Shown: piece after piece, positions 23,709 through 31,351 of the stretch
Layout of the letters: each line of letters starts with the position of its first letter
How positions within the stretch are numbered: position 1 is the first letter of the stretch
Source of the DNA: Clostridiales bacterium
Lineage (GTDB): Bacteria > Bacillota > Clostridia > Oscillospirales > Oscillospiraceae
Direction: 5' to 3'
Length of the DNA: 64,000 nucleotides
Assembly (NCBI GenBank): GCA_004555205.1
Contig: SFIY01000003.1
Coordinates: 1 to 64,000, forward strand
Notes under the pieces: model-generated
Databases searched by the model: none
What the model saw: the letters and a program-made list of their open reading frames with translations, nothing else
What the model was told of the DNA's origin: nothing
Translations under genes and position numbers: made by a program

Positions 23709-24593
23709 CTATGTCAGATGCCTTTCAAAATTGCCGCCGATCTGGACGCCCTGCTGCACAATGAAGAACGCATTGGGGTCCAGTTCACGCATGACGGTCT
23801 GCAGCGTTTCGATCTCGTACTTGGACAGACACACGCATAATACACGCACCGCATCGCCTGTATAGCCGCCGAAGGCCTCCCAGTAGGTTACGCCGCGCTC
23901 CAGCTTTTCCATGATGAAAGCGGGCAGCTCAGGGTCGCGCAGCTTGGTGAAAATCAGCACCTGCACGGCAATATTCTGCTTGTGTGCGCGGTCGATAAAC
24001 AGCGCGCTGAACACGGTATAGATGGCGGAGTAGATGGCGGTGGACACATCAAACAGCAGCATACACGCCAGATACAGCACCGCGTTGAAGCCGATGGAAA
24101 ATTTTCCGACCGTGAAGCCCTTGTTCTTCTTGGACAGATACAGCCCCAGAATATCCAGTCCGCCGCAGGAGGCGCCGCAGGTCAGCACCAGGCCGCAGGC
24201 GAAGCCGGAGAGAATGCCGCCCACCAGACAGCTTGTCAGCTCATCGGCGATCATCGGCGAGACGGGAATCGGGATCAGCGCCAGGAATAACGAGTTTGTG
24301 ACCGTGCCGAGGATCAGCTTGACGGAAAACGCGCGGCCGAATGTCCGGTAGCCCAGCCACAGCAGCGGAATATTGACCAACAGATACAGAATACCTGCCA
24401 GATCCACCGCCGTGACGGTCAGGCCCGCATAAGTGCTCAGCAGCGTGCGGGCCAACTGGCACACGCCGTACAGGCCGCCGGAATAGAGCTGATGGGGCGA
24501 GATAAAAATATTAACGGAAAACGCCAGCAGGAACGAGCCCACCAACACCATTGCCAAACGCAAAAAACGGTTATGTGTCAATTTCTGGTACAT
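23709..24593 (-). CDS. YitT family membrane protein with DUF2179 domain
   Basis: 294 aa. Five or six transmembrane helices with the family motifs SGGLYGVCQL and CGASCGGLDILG, then a cytosolic DUF2179 domain (about 220-290) with GVTYWEAFGGYTG and a C-terminal DPNAFFIVQQG. Members are predicted transporters or sensors; the substrate is not known. The start has GGAGGAGAAGCT ahead. Monocistronic, ending at a bidirectional terminator. Confidence 0.88.
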   Translation of the reverse strand: MYQKLTHNRFLRLAMVLVGSFLLAFSVNIFISPHQLYSGGLYGVCQLARTLLSTYAGLTVTAVDLAGILYLLVNIPLLWLGYRTFGRAFSVKLILGTVTNSLFLALIPIPVSPMIADELTSCLVGGILSGFACGLVLTCGASCGGLDILGLYLSKKNKGFTVGKFSIGFNAVLYLACMLLFDVSTAIYSAIYTVFSALFIDRAHKQNIAVQVLIFTKLRDPELPAFIMEKLERGVTYWEAFGGYTGDAVRVLCVCLSKYEIETLQTVMRELDPNAFFIVQQGVQIGGNFERHLT

Positions 24594-24679
24594 AGCTTCT
24601 CCTCCCTCAAGTGATCTGATGGATTCGTAGGCATTATATGCGTTTTTTCCGTAAAGTCAAGACATTTTCCGTAAATTTA

Positions 24680-24967
24680 TTATAAACTGTACCGCAGCGA
24701 CCGGTACAGCCGTTCTTTGGCCCGGCGCAGGGTACGGGACACGCTGGATTTGGTGATCCCCAGCTCTGCGGCAATGTCGGTGACGCGCATCCCCTGATAG
24801 TAACGCATCTCCAGCATCTTACGCTGGCACGGCGTCAGCTCCTGCCTGACCGCCAGGGGCAGGTTGTGGGAAAGACGCTCCAGACGCTGGCTGTTATCGC
24901 CGCTCTGATCGCGGCGCCAGGCGTGCAGGCTGGCAATATCGATGGGATCAAACGGTGTATTTTCCAT
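24680..24967 (-). CDS. Small sigma-70 region 4-like DNA-binding protein
   Basis: 95 aa. Residues 40-92 form a sigma-region-4-type helix-turn-helix: LTPCQRKMLEMRYYQGMRVTD then IAAELGITKSSVSRTLRRAK. There is no region 2, so it cannot be a full sigma factor. Stand-alone region-4 proteins occur as phage or element regulators. It overlaps the upstream gene by 20 bp in another frame, which implies coupled translation. Confidence 0.8.
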   Translation of the reverse strand: MENTPFDPIDIASLHAWRRDQSGDNSQRLERLSHNLPLAVRQELTPCQRKMLEMRYYQGMRVTDIAAELGITKSSVSRTLRRAKERLYRSLRYSL

Positions 24968-25181
24968 TTCTGTGATAGCCCCTTTCGTAGTAGTGGGCGG
25001 TCAGGTCCGCCAATTCACGCGCCTCACGCCGCAGCGGACGCAGTTCGGCAATGCGCCGGCGCAGTATGTCGGTCTCCTCCGGATCGTCGGTGGCCTTCAC
25101 GGCCTCATGCAGCTCGCGGATTCGACCCGCGATGGCCTCTGCCGCCTGTCGGTAGGCGGCGGATAATTCTTCCATGGTCAT
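24948..25181 (-). CDS. Small helical protein paired with the region-4-like gene
   Basis: 77 aa from the ATG at 25181 (AAAGGAG lies 12 nt before; the in-frame ATG at 25175 is equally possible). Highly charged, almost all helix, with heptad spacing in RRRIAELRPLRREARELADL. No family recognised. The pair with the overlapping region-4 protein suggests a regulator and its partner or anti-regulator; this is inference from arrangement only. Confidence 0.65.
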   Translation of the reverse strand: MTMEELSAAYRQAAEAIAGRIRELHEAVKATDDPEETDILRRRIAELRPLRREARELADLTAHYYERGYHRNGKYTV

Positions 25182-25249
25182 ATTTCTCTGGCACTCCTTT
25201 CCGGGAAACGGGTCATTATAAAAATTTTTCTGTGTGGTTATTTTTTTTA

Positions 25250-25278
25250 TTGACAAAATAAAAATTGTGTGTTAGTAT
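25250..25278 (+). promoter_or_regulatory. Promoter of tRNA-Thr/tRNA-Tyr
   Basis: TTGACA, 17 bp, TAGTAT, 18 bp before tRNA-Thr. Confidence 0.88.
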
Positions 25279-25296
25279 GCATTATACTGGTTCTGT

Positions 25297-25372
25297 GCTG
25301 GTGTAGCTCAGCTGGTAGAGCAGCTGATTTGTAATCAGCAGGTCGGGGGTTCGAGTCCGTCCACCAGCTCCA
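25297..25372 (+). tRNA. tRNA-Thr (anticodon TGT)
   Basis: Acceptor GCTGGTG / CACCAGC, anticodon loop TTTGTAA, T arm GTTCGAGTC, encoded CCA. Confidence 0.96.
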
Positions 25373-25389
25373 GTCAACTTCATATGTAT

Positions 25390-25474
25390 GGGGGATTTCC
25401 CGAGTGGCCAAAGGGGACAGACTGTAAATCTGCTGGCGATGCCTTCGGTGGTTCGAATCCACCATCCCCCACCA
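25390..25474 (+). tRNA. tRNA-Tyr (anticodon GTA)
   Basis: Class II tRNA with a variable arm: acceptor GGGGGAT / ATCCCCC, anticodon loop CTGTAAA, T arm GGTTCGAATCC, encoded ACCA. It is 17 bp after tRNA-Thr and co-transcribed with it. Two degenerate copies of its 3' end follow within 205 bp. Confidence 0.96.
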
Positions 25475-25480
25475 AAAAAA

Positions 25481-25511
25481 CAGTTTCACCGTCAGGTGGA
25501 GCTGCTTTTTT
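25481..25511 (+). terminator. Terminator after tRNA-Tyr
   Basis: CAGTTTCACC / GGTGGAGCTG with internal mismatch, followed by CTTTTTTT. Confidence 0.75.
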
Positions 25512-25514
25512 TGC

Positions 25515-25679
25515 TGTGGGGGTCGTGGAGTCGAAGTTTATACCCCTTTAGGGGTAAATCCACCATCCCCCACCAAATAAATCCGAACGACTTTTGTCGT
25601 TTGGATTTATTTTTTGGTTGGATCATGGTGGAGTCGAAGTTTATGCCCCTTTAGGGGTGAATCCACCATACCCCACCAT
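25515..25679 (+). repeat. Two tandem stem-loop units ending in tRNA-Tyr-like 3' termini
   Basis: Each unit has GTGGAGTCGAAGTTTAT, then CCCCTTTAGGGG, then RAATCCACCATMCCCCACCA (unit 1 ends at 25574, unit 2 at 25679). The last 20 nt match the tRNA-Tyr T-stem/acceptor end with its CCA, the second with one change. In each unit GTGGA pairs with TCCAC outside the CCCC-TTTA-GGGG hairpin. A separate strong hairpin lies between the units. They are not complete tRNAs. Confidence 0.8.
25573..25617 (+). terminator. Strong hairpin between the two tRNA-like units
   Basis: AAATAAATCCGAACGAC-TTTT-GTCGTTTGGATTTATTT followed by TTTGG; near-perfect 16-bp stem with U-rich end. Confidence 0.75.
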
Positions 25680-25881
25680 ACCGCCGCAAGCTATGTATTG
25701 TTCAAAACGGCTTTCTTCCACCCTTTCCCCCTGCACAAAACCGCCAAATTCGGCTGCCTCCTTTCTGCCTCCGCTCCTGCGGAGACCGTTTTTTCTGTCC
25801 GTGCGTTCGGAACAACCTTCGGCGCCTATTGCTGCGTCATGGCATAACTGCCTCATTTTCCGGATATACTACGGCAAACGA
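25680..25881. other. Gene-poor interval left of the repressor operators
   Basis: No gene I can support. A CTCCGC-TCCT-GCGGAG hairpin with a following T-run lies at about 25770-25797 on the + strand. A 71-codon minus-strand frame (25856 to 25641) is the only candidate product of the leftward promoter at 25905-25933; its composition gives no family. Confidence 0.5.
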
Positions 25882-25956
25882 ACAAGATTCTTGATAGCAT
25901 GGTTACTTTAGCACAAGATTCTTGTCATGTCAAGATCTTTTTAACAAGTTTCTTGT
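25882..25956. promoter_or_regulatory. Three operators of the CI/LexA-like repressor
   Basis: O1 ACAAGATTCTTGA (25882-25894), O2 ACAAGATTCTTGT (25913-25925, perfect palindrome) and O3 ACAAGTTTCTTGT (25944-25956). The shared pattern ACAAG-N3-CTTGT beside an XRE-S24 gene makes these its probable binding sites. Confidence 0.8.
25905..25933 (-). promoter_or_regulatory. Leftward divergent promoter overlapped by operator O2
   Basis: Minus-strand TTGACA (25933-25928), 17-bp spacer, TAAAGT (25910-25905). O2 lies wholly inside the spacer, so repressor binding would block it. No recognised gene follows. Confidence 0.55.
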
Positions 25957-25965
25957 GATTTTGCA

Positions 25966-25994
25966 TTGACAAAGACAAGAAAACAGGGTAGTAT
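25966..25994 (+). promoter_or_regulatory. Rightward promoter of the repressor gene
   Basis: TTGACA, 17 bp, TAGTAT, 10 bp to the right of operator O3. The untranslated leader contains GAATTTGTC twice in tandem (26001-26019). Confidence 0.85.
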
Positions 25995-26035
25995 AGGGAT
26001 GAATTTGTCAGAATTTGTCGAGGAGGTGCGGTTTT

Positions 26036-26785
26036 ATGAGCTTTGGAGAGCAGTTGCGCAGACGGCGGGAGGAATTGGGACTCTCCCGCGCCGACCTTGC
26101 CCTGCGTCTGGGCGTATCCAAATCCGCAGTAGGCAACTATGAGACCGGTGTCAGTGCACCAAAGGAGGAAATTTTGCTGCAGCTTTTTGACGCGCTGCAG
26201 GTAGACCCCAACTATCTCTACCGGGACAGCTTTCGTTACGGCGCTGCATCCACGCTGACTGACGAAGAGCAGCATCTGCTGTCCCAGTACCGGGAGCTGA
26301 GCCTGACCGGCCGACAGACTGTCCGCATGCTGATGAGCGCCCTGAGCGCCTATCAGGACGAGCTGGAGAGCCACCGCCCCGCTGCCGAACCCCGGGTCAT
26401 TCCGCTCTATTGTTCGCCTGCCGCCGCAGGCTTTGCCGCGCCGGTGTTCGGTGAGGACTATGAGCCGCTGACGGTGACGGGCGAGGTGCCCATGGGCGCG
26501 GAGCTGGCGGTGCGGATCCAGGGCGACAGCATGGCGCCCTACATTGCCGACGGGTCGGTGGTATATGTCAATCACGACCCGCTGCAAAACGGGGATGTGG
26601 GCATTTTCTGCGTGGACGGGGATATGCTGTGCAAGCAGTATTACCGCGACCCGCTGGGCATGGTGTATCTGTTTTCCCTCAACCGTGACCGGGCCGATAT
26701 GGATGTGGTGTTCCACCGGGGCAGCGGGCGGAGTCTGACCTGTTTCGGCCGGGTGATGATGCACGCACTGCCCCTTCCGGAATAA
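26036..26785 (+). CDS. XRE-S24 autoproteolytic repressor (phage CI / LexA-like)
   Basis: 249 aa from the ATG with GAGGAGGTG in front. An N-terminal HTH (FGEQLRRRREELGLSRADLA, then LGVSKSAVGNYETG) is joined to an S24 peptidase domain with nucleophile Ser in QGDSMAPYI and Lys in MLCKQYYR. A plausible cleavage pair sits near SPAAAGFAAP. Such repressors cut themselves when RecA is activated, releasing their promoters on DNA damage. Three palindromic operators and a divergent promoter lie just upstream. No phage structural genes are nearby, so it may control a small resident locus. Confidence 0.9.
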   Translation: MSFGEQLRRRREELGLSRADLALRLGVSKSAVGNYETGVSAPKEEILLQLFDALQVDPNYLYRDSFRYGAASTLTDEEQHLLSQYRELSLTGRQTVRMLMSALSAYQDELESHRPAAEPRVIPLYCSPAAAGFAAPVFGEDYEPLTVTGEVPMGAELAVRIQGDSMAPYIADGSVVYVNHDPLQNGDVGIFCVDGDMLCKQYYRDPLGMVYLFSLNRDRADMDVVFHRGSGRSLTCFGRVMMHALPLPE

Positions 26786-26896
26786 AAATCGTCCGTGTAA
26801 ACCGCAGGTTAGCAAAAATTCACCCCTCAGTTGGTGGTTTTTCGCGTCGCTGCATGGTACGCTGTCGCCACCATACGAAGAAAGGAGCGCACCTAT

Positions 26897-28114
26897 ATGA
26901 CCACAGGAACACGCATCGCGCAAAAGCGAAAGGAGCTGGGCCTGTCCCAGGAGCAGTTGGGCGAGCGCTTGGGCGTCAGCCGCCAGTCGATTTACAAATG
27001 GGAGTCGGACGCCGTACTGCCGGAGGTGGAAAAGCTGGTGGCGCTGGCAAAGCTGTTCTCCGTCACGGTGGGTTGGCTGCTGGGTATAGAAGAGGACGGC
27101 AGGGACGCAGGGGACGGCGCGTTAAATGAAGCGCAATTGCACATGGCCGAGGAGATCGCCGCACGGTATCGCCCACAGGTAAGCAGGAAAACCCGCCTTT
27201 GGCTCTATGCGGCCGCGGCGGTGATCGCGGCGGTATTCATTTTTCTGTTTGTGCGTCTGGGCCATCTGCAAAGCAGCTATCAGGCGCTGCAAAACCAACT
27301 CAATGCTATACAGCATGAGCTGGGCAATAACAGTACCGTCGTTGTGACGCAGGAACAGCCGAAGGACAGTATTGCCAGCATATGCAAAGCCTCTGTGCAA
27401 ACGGCGGACCTGGCGGCCAATACCGTCACCTTCGCGTTGGATGTGGTGCCCAAGACCTACAGCGACGGAATGAAGGTGCTTTTCATTGCCGATTCCGACG
27501 GTGAAACGGCAGAGTCGACTGCTGCAGAAGGCGAAAACCGGCACTTTACCGGCACGGTAACGTGTCCCCTGACCGACGACATTACGCTTTCCCTTGCCTT
27601 TATCAGCGGCGAAACCCATCAGACAGAGGTAGTCAATACGTATTCTCACCTGTGGTCATCCAGCTTCCGCTATATATTTGACTTTATAAACGGCATGGAC
27701 GCTGCGGGACAGCTTTCGGCGGCCGTTTATGAGAATCACAAATGTCTGTCCTATGATGATACGCCGGAGGAGGGCCTGCCCACGTCCGATTATACAAAGG
27801 TGCGCATGGGCCTGTTCCGCGACCACAAGCTGTTCAAGTGGCTGACGACGTTGGACAGTCCACCGGAGGACTGGTATACCCGCAATCCGGGGATGGCGCA
27901 CGAGGCGGATGAGTATGTGTTCTTCCGCAATGACGAGACGGTGTCTTTTGAGCAGGGTCACAGCTATACGCTGGTTATTGTGGCCGCCGATGCCTACGGC
28001 CGCGAGCAGGTGTTCCCCGGAAACACCTATACATACAGCGCAGAACACCAAAGATGGGATCCGGAGGATACCTTTTTGACGGTTCCCGGCGACCCCGCCG
28101 ACTGGCGCTATTAA
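26897..28114 (+). CDS. XRE regulator with membrane anchor and extracellular domain
   Basis: 405 aa from the ATG with AAAGGAG in front. An N-terminal HTH (IAQKRKELGLSQEQLGERLGVSRQSIYKWES) is followed by a linker and one transmembrane helix (about 102-122), then about 280 extracellular residues, beginning with a short coiled coil (SYQALQNQLNAIQHEL). The outer region has two beta-sandwich-like stretches and no enzyme motif. The layout suggests a one-component membrane-bound transcription factor sensing something outside. It lies 111 bp after the CI-like repressor, same strand. Confidence 0.85.
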   Translation: MTTGTRIAQKRKELGLSQEQLGERLGVSRQSIYKWESDAVLPEVEKLVALAKLFSVTVGWLLGIEEDGRDAGDGALNEAQLHMAEEIAARYRPQVSRKTRLWLYAAAAVIAAVFIFLFVRLGHLQSSYQALQNQLNAIQHELGNNSTVVVTQEQPKDSIASICKASVQTADLAANTVTFALDVVPKTYSDGMKVLFIADSDGETAESTAAEGENRHFTGTVTCPLTDDITLSLAFISGETHQTEVVNTYSHLWSSSFRYIFDFINGMDAAGQLSAAVYENHKCLSYDDTPEEGLPTSDYTKVRMGLFRDHKLFKWLTTLDSPPEDWYTRNPGMAHEADEYVFFRNDETVSFEQGHSYTLVIVAADAYGREQVFPGNTYTYSAEHQRWDPEDTFLTVPGDPADWRY

Positions 28115-28121
28115 CAAAATA

Positions 28122-28149
28122 ACGCCCCGAACCGAACGGTTCGGGGCGT
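28122..28149. terminator. Bidirectional terminator
   Basis: ACGCCCCGAACCG-AA-CGGTTCGGGGCGT between the convergent XRE and SDR genes. Confidence 0.88.
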
Positions 28150-28165
28150 ATTCCGTATAGGGTAT

Positions 28166-28900
28166 TTACAGGATAAAGCCGCCGTCCACGGTCAGCACCT
28201 GACCGGTGATGAAGGACGATTTTTCGTCTGCCAGATAGGCCACCGCGTGGGCGATGTCCTCGGGCAGACCCAGCCGGCGCAGGGGCGTTTCCTCCGCCAG
28301 CTGGGGCAGGACCTCTGCCGGCAGGGCACGGAGCATATCCGTCTGGATGACGCCGGGCGCCACGCAGTTGACGCGGATATGGGTGGGCGCCAGCTCAGCG
28401 GCCAGGGAGCGGGTCAGGCCGATCAGCGCCGCCTTGGTGGCGGAGTAGGTCACCTCGCAGCTGGCGCCGCGCAGGCCCCACATGGAGGAGATGTTCACGA
28501 TGCAGCCCTCATGCTCACGGAGCATGGGTGGCAGCACGGCCTGGATGGTATGGAACGCACCGTCCACATTCACCGCGAAGTAACGGTGCCACAGCTCGTC
28601 CGTTACCTCCTGAAACAGGGCCTGACCTGCCACGCCTGCGTTATTCACCAGCAGCGACACGGGGCCGAAGGTGTCCTCCACACGGCGCACCATATCATTG
28701 ACCTGCGTCCGGTCGGACACATCCGCCTGCACCGCCATGGCGCGGCAGCCCTCTGCTGTCAGCTTTGCCGCCAAATCGTCGGCGCAGTCCTTGCGCACAC
28801 GGTAGTTGATGCACACGGCGTAGCCCTGATGGGCCAGCTCCGCGGCAATGGCCCGTCCGATCCCGCGGGAAGAGCCCGTTATCAATGCAATCTTTTCCAT
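28166..28900 (-). CDS. Short-chain dehydrogenase (FabG-like; possibly EF-P 5-aminopentanone reductase)
   Basis: 244 aa classical SDR. NADP(H)-binding TGSSRGIG near the N terminus, NNAGVAG, catalytic Ser in ISSMWG, Tyr-x3-Lys in YSATKAALIG, and GGFIL at the end. The SSMWGxxGASCEVxYSA stretch resembles YmfI, the reductase of 5-aminopentanone on elongation factor P in Bacillus, more than FabG of fatty acid operons, and no fatty acid genes are adjacent. The substrate assignment is inference. Monocistronic. Confidence 0.85.
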   Translation of the reverse strand: MEKIALITGSSRGIGRAIAAELAHQGYAVCINYRVRKDCADDLAAKLTAEGCRAMAVQADVSDRTQVNDMVRRVEDTFGPVSLLVNNAGVAGQALFQEVTDELWHRYFAVNVDGAFHTIQAVLPPMLREHEGCIVNISSMWGLRGASCEVTYSATKAALIGLTRSLAAELAPTHIRVNCVAPGVIQTDMLRALPAEVLPQLAEETPLRRLGLPEDIAHAVAYLADEKSSFITGQVLTVDGGFIL

Positions 28901-28972
28901 ACGACCCTCACCTTTTCGTTTTACATATCAGGGGCAGTATAGCAAATTTTTTGAATAAAGGCAAGAAAAGTA

Positions 28973-29001
28973 TTGACAAATGTCACCTTGTCGGTTATGA
29001 T
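28973..29001 (+). promoter_or_regulatory. Promoter of tRNA-Val
   Basis: TTGACA, 17 bp, TATGAT, 13 bp before the tRNA. Confidence 0.9.
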
Positions 29002-29014
29002 ATTACCGTTGTCT

Positions 29015-29090
29015 GCGCGGTTAGCTCAGCTGGTAGAGCACATGCTTGACGTGCATGGGGTCACAGGTTCAAGTCCTGTACCGCGCACCA
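29015..29090 (+). tRNA. tRNA-Val (anticodon GAC)
   Basis: Acceptor GCGCGGT / ACCGCGC, anticodon loop TTGACGT, T arm GGTTCAAGTCC, encoded CCA. Confidence 0.96.
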
Positions 29091-29097
29091 CACATAA

Positions 29098-29127
29098 GAT
29101 CGGCCTTTCGGTCGGTCTTTTTTTATC
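29098..29127 (+). terminator. Terminator of tRNA-Val
   Basis: GATCGGCC-TTTC-GGTCGGTC followed by TTTTTTT. Confidence 0.85.
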
Positions 29128-29143
29128 ACCGGAGGTACACCGT

Positions 29144-30106
29144 ATGAATGTTGCAATAACCGTTTTACTGTTTGCCGTCGGCATCCTTTTCGTGGTCAAA
29201 GGCGGCGACTACTTTGTGGATGCCGCTTCGTGGATGGCGGAGGTCAGCGGGATTCCCAAGCTGATTATCGGCGCCACCGTTGTCAGCGTGGCCACCACCC
29301 TGCCGGAAATGCTGGTGTCCGTGCTGGCGGCCACCCAGGGCAAGGTGGATATGTCCATCGGCAACGCCATTGGCAGCGTGACGGCCAATATCGGGCTGAT
29401 TATGGCGCTGTCGCTGATTTTTATGCCCGGAATCATCAAGCGCAGCGATTATCTGGCCAAGTCCGTCCTGATGCTCGCGGCGGCGCTGGTCATTGTGGTC
29501 AGCGGCTTTTCCGGCCGGGTTTCTCTTGTGTTCTGCTTCGTTCTGCTGGCGATCTTCGTGGTATTTCTGGTGGAGAACATCTCCTCGGCGAGGAAAAACA
29601 TGGCGGAGGACCCGGTAAAGGCCGTGGACAGCGGTCTTACGGAGAAGAAAACCGTCTGGCTCAATATTGTGAAGTTTGTTGTGGGCACAGCGGGCATCGT
29701 ATGGGGCGCCGATTTGTTGGTGGATAACGGCAGTGAGCTGGCGCGGCTGCTGGGGATTTCCGAGCGAATCATCGGCGTCACGCTGGTGGCCGTGGGCACG
29801 TCACTGCCGGAATTGATCACCACCGTGACGGCCATTGCGAAAAAGCAGGCGGACCTGTCCGTGGGCAACATTCTGGGCGCCAATATTCTGGACTTGACCC
29901 TCATTATGCCGCTGAGCGCACTGATTTCCGGACAGGCCCTCCCCGTATCCTCGGCTTCGGCCATGCTGGACCTGCCGATGTGTCTGGCGGTGGGCCTGAT
30001 CGCCGTCATTCCCGCCATGCTCCGCTCCCGCTTCAGCCGCTGGCAGGGATTTTTGCTGCTGGGCGTCTATATCGGCTATATTGCAGTGACCTCCTTTATC
30101 GTATGA
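29144..30106 (+). CDS. CaCA-family calcium/sodium exchanger
   Basis: 320 aa from the ATG with GGAGGTACACCGT in front; a longer open frame running back through the tRNA is an artefact. About ten transmembrane helices in two inverted halves, each with the ion-binding alpha repeat: VSVATTLPEMLVSVLA and VAVGTSLPELITTVTA. The two glutamates are the expected cation ligands. A charged cytosolic loop separates the halves (residues about 145-165). It exports Ca2+ or another cation in exchange for Na+ or H+; selectivity is not readable. Confidence 0.92.
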   Translation: MNVAITVLLFAVGILFVVKGGDYFVDAASWMAEVSGIPKLIIGATVVSVATTLPEMLVSVLAATQGKVDMSIGNAIGSVTANIGLIMALSLIFMPGIIKRSDYLAKSVLMLAAALVIVVSGFSGRVSLVFCFVLLAIFVVFLVENISSARKNMAEDPVKAVDSGLTEKKTVWLNIVKFVVGTAGIVWGADLLVDNGSELARLLGISERIIGVTLVAVGTSLPELITTVTAIAKKQADLSVGNILGANILDLTLIMPLSALISGQALPVSSASAMLDLPMCLAVGLIAVIPAMLRSRFSRWQGFLLLGVYIGYIAVTSFIV

Positions 30107-30219
30107 CGGGCAAGGGGTTGCTTCTTCCCTTGCCTTGTAGTATACTAAGGGCTAATGTGATATCAATGTACCTTCGCGGGTAAGGTATACAGGCCGCGCG
30201 CCTGAGAAAGAGGGATTTC

Positions 30220-30681
30220 ATGGGTTTGGGAATTTTTCTGCTGATGGTGAAGATTATTTTGCTGTGTTTTCTCGCCTACTTTGGCGCCGGATACGGCTGC
30301 ATCCGGCTTTATGAAGTGCTGACTTTTTCCGTGCCGTTTTCCCGGGAATTGGTGTCCGGCGGCGTCTACAACAGCGCCACCCACCGCAAGCTGATGCATC
30401 AGCAGGCCACGCCCTTGGCTGTGCTGCTGGCCGTCTCCGTTTTGCTGATCGTGCTGCTGGCCATTTTCACACCGGCGGGTTTCCCGGCCGCCATCGCCTG
30501 TTTTGCGGCCGGTATCATCATCTATTACCGCAGCAGGCAGGATAAGAAGGCCATGATCCGCCGCTTTGTCCGTCAGTATCGCCGCCACATGGACGAGGGC
30601 CGCCTGCACACGCTGCTGCAGGAGCACTACCATATGAGCATGGAGGAACCGGCCGTCCACGCCGGATCAGCACAGGCATAA
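30220..30681 (+). CDS. Hypothetical membrane protein
   Basis: 153 aa. Three hydrophobic helices (about 5-28, 66-85, 88-105) then a basic amphipathic segment (RRFVRQYRRHMDEGR) and a short acidic tail. No family recognised. It has a weak ribosome site (AGAAAGAGGG) 11 nt before the ATG and a strong terminator after it. Codon use is native. Confidence 0.7.
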   Translation: MGLGIFLLMVKIILLCFLAYFGAGYGCIRLYEVLTFSVPFSRELVSGGVYNSATHRKLMHQQATPLAVLLAVSVLLIVLLAIFTPAGFPAAIACFAAGIIIYYRSRQDKKAMIRRFVRQYRRHMDEGRLHTLLQEHYHMSMEEPAVHAGSAQA

Positions 30682-30696
30682 AAAGCATTACGCGCA

Positions 30697-30732
30697 TAAA
30701 AAAGCACCGGTTCTTGAAAACCGGTGCTTTTT
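30697..30732. terminator. Bidirectional terminator
   Basis: AAAAAGCACCGGTT-CTTG-AAAACCGGTGCTTTTT between convergent genes. Confidence 0.92.
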
Positions 30733-30744
30733 CTATGCTGCCGC

Positions 30745-31341
30745 TCAGTCGATCACATAGCTCTGGATGCTCTCATAGAAGTGTGCGCGGGCAGCCTCCA
30801 TGTAGGCCGAGACCCACAGGGTACCTACGCCCAGACACAGAGAACCCACGATCATCCAGCCGATGAAGCTCAGATCCAGTATGAACAGATCCATTTTGTG
30901 GCCGTTCATCATCGCCTGACTCTCGGCGATGCACTGCCGCCAGTCATACTCGGGATGGTCCGCCTTGATGTAATACACCATGGAATAGGAATAAGCCTTC
31001 ACAATACCGGGCACGATCAGCAGCAGGCTCCACAGCGCGGTGAAAATCGCGGTCATCAGGCCGATCAGAAGATTCTGGCCGAAATCGCTGCTGAAGCCCT
31101 TGAACATATCGCCCAGGTCCATGGGCTGATGGTCGCGGGCCTGCTTCAAAAAGAGGTAATTCAGTCCGAAGCTCAGCGGGCCGGTCACGATGACCGCACC
31201 GATACCGACGATAATGGAACCGGCGGCGCTGCAGATCACACCGAAAATGAAGCAGGCCAGTACGGCAAACAGCCATGCGTTGCAGAATAGGTTGTTGCCC
31301 AATTGGTCTTTTGCTCTTGCTTTAATTTCCTGTCTTGTCAT
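30745..31341 (-). CDS. DUF975 family integral membrane protein
   Basis: 198 aa. Starts with the family opening TRQEIKARAKDQL and has four to five transmembrane helices; the LLLIVPGIVKAYSYSMVYYI and ECIAESQAMMNGHKMDLFIL-like (here RQCIAESQAMM) blocks are typical of DUF975. Members are of unknown function. The RBS GGAGAAAG lies in a 21-bp tandem duplication that also includes the rluD stop codon, so it follows rluD closely and is likely co-transcribed. Confidence 0.85.
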   Translation of the reverse strand: MTRQEIKARAKDQLGNNLFCNAWLFAVLACFIFGVICSAAGSIIVGIGAVIVTGPLSFGLNYLFLKQARDHQPMDLGDMFKGFSSDFGQNLLIGLMTAIFTALWSLLLIVPGIVKAYSYSMVYYIKADHPEYDWRQCIAESQAMMNGHKMDLFILDLSFIGWMIVGSLCLGVGTLWVSAYMEAARAHFYESIQSYVID

Positions 31342-31351
31342 ATTCTTTCTC

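Noticed and set aside
26036..28114. A prophage starting at the CI-like repressor
   Set aside because: No integrase, replication or structural phage genes follow; the next gene is a membrane-bound XRE protein and then core genes.
28973..29143. Extended start for the CaCA exchanger
   Set aside because: The extension runs through the tRNA-Val gene and its terminator; the ATG at 29144 has a good ribosome site.
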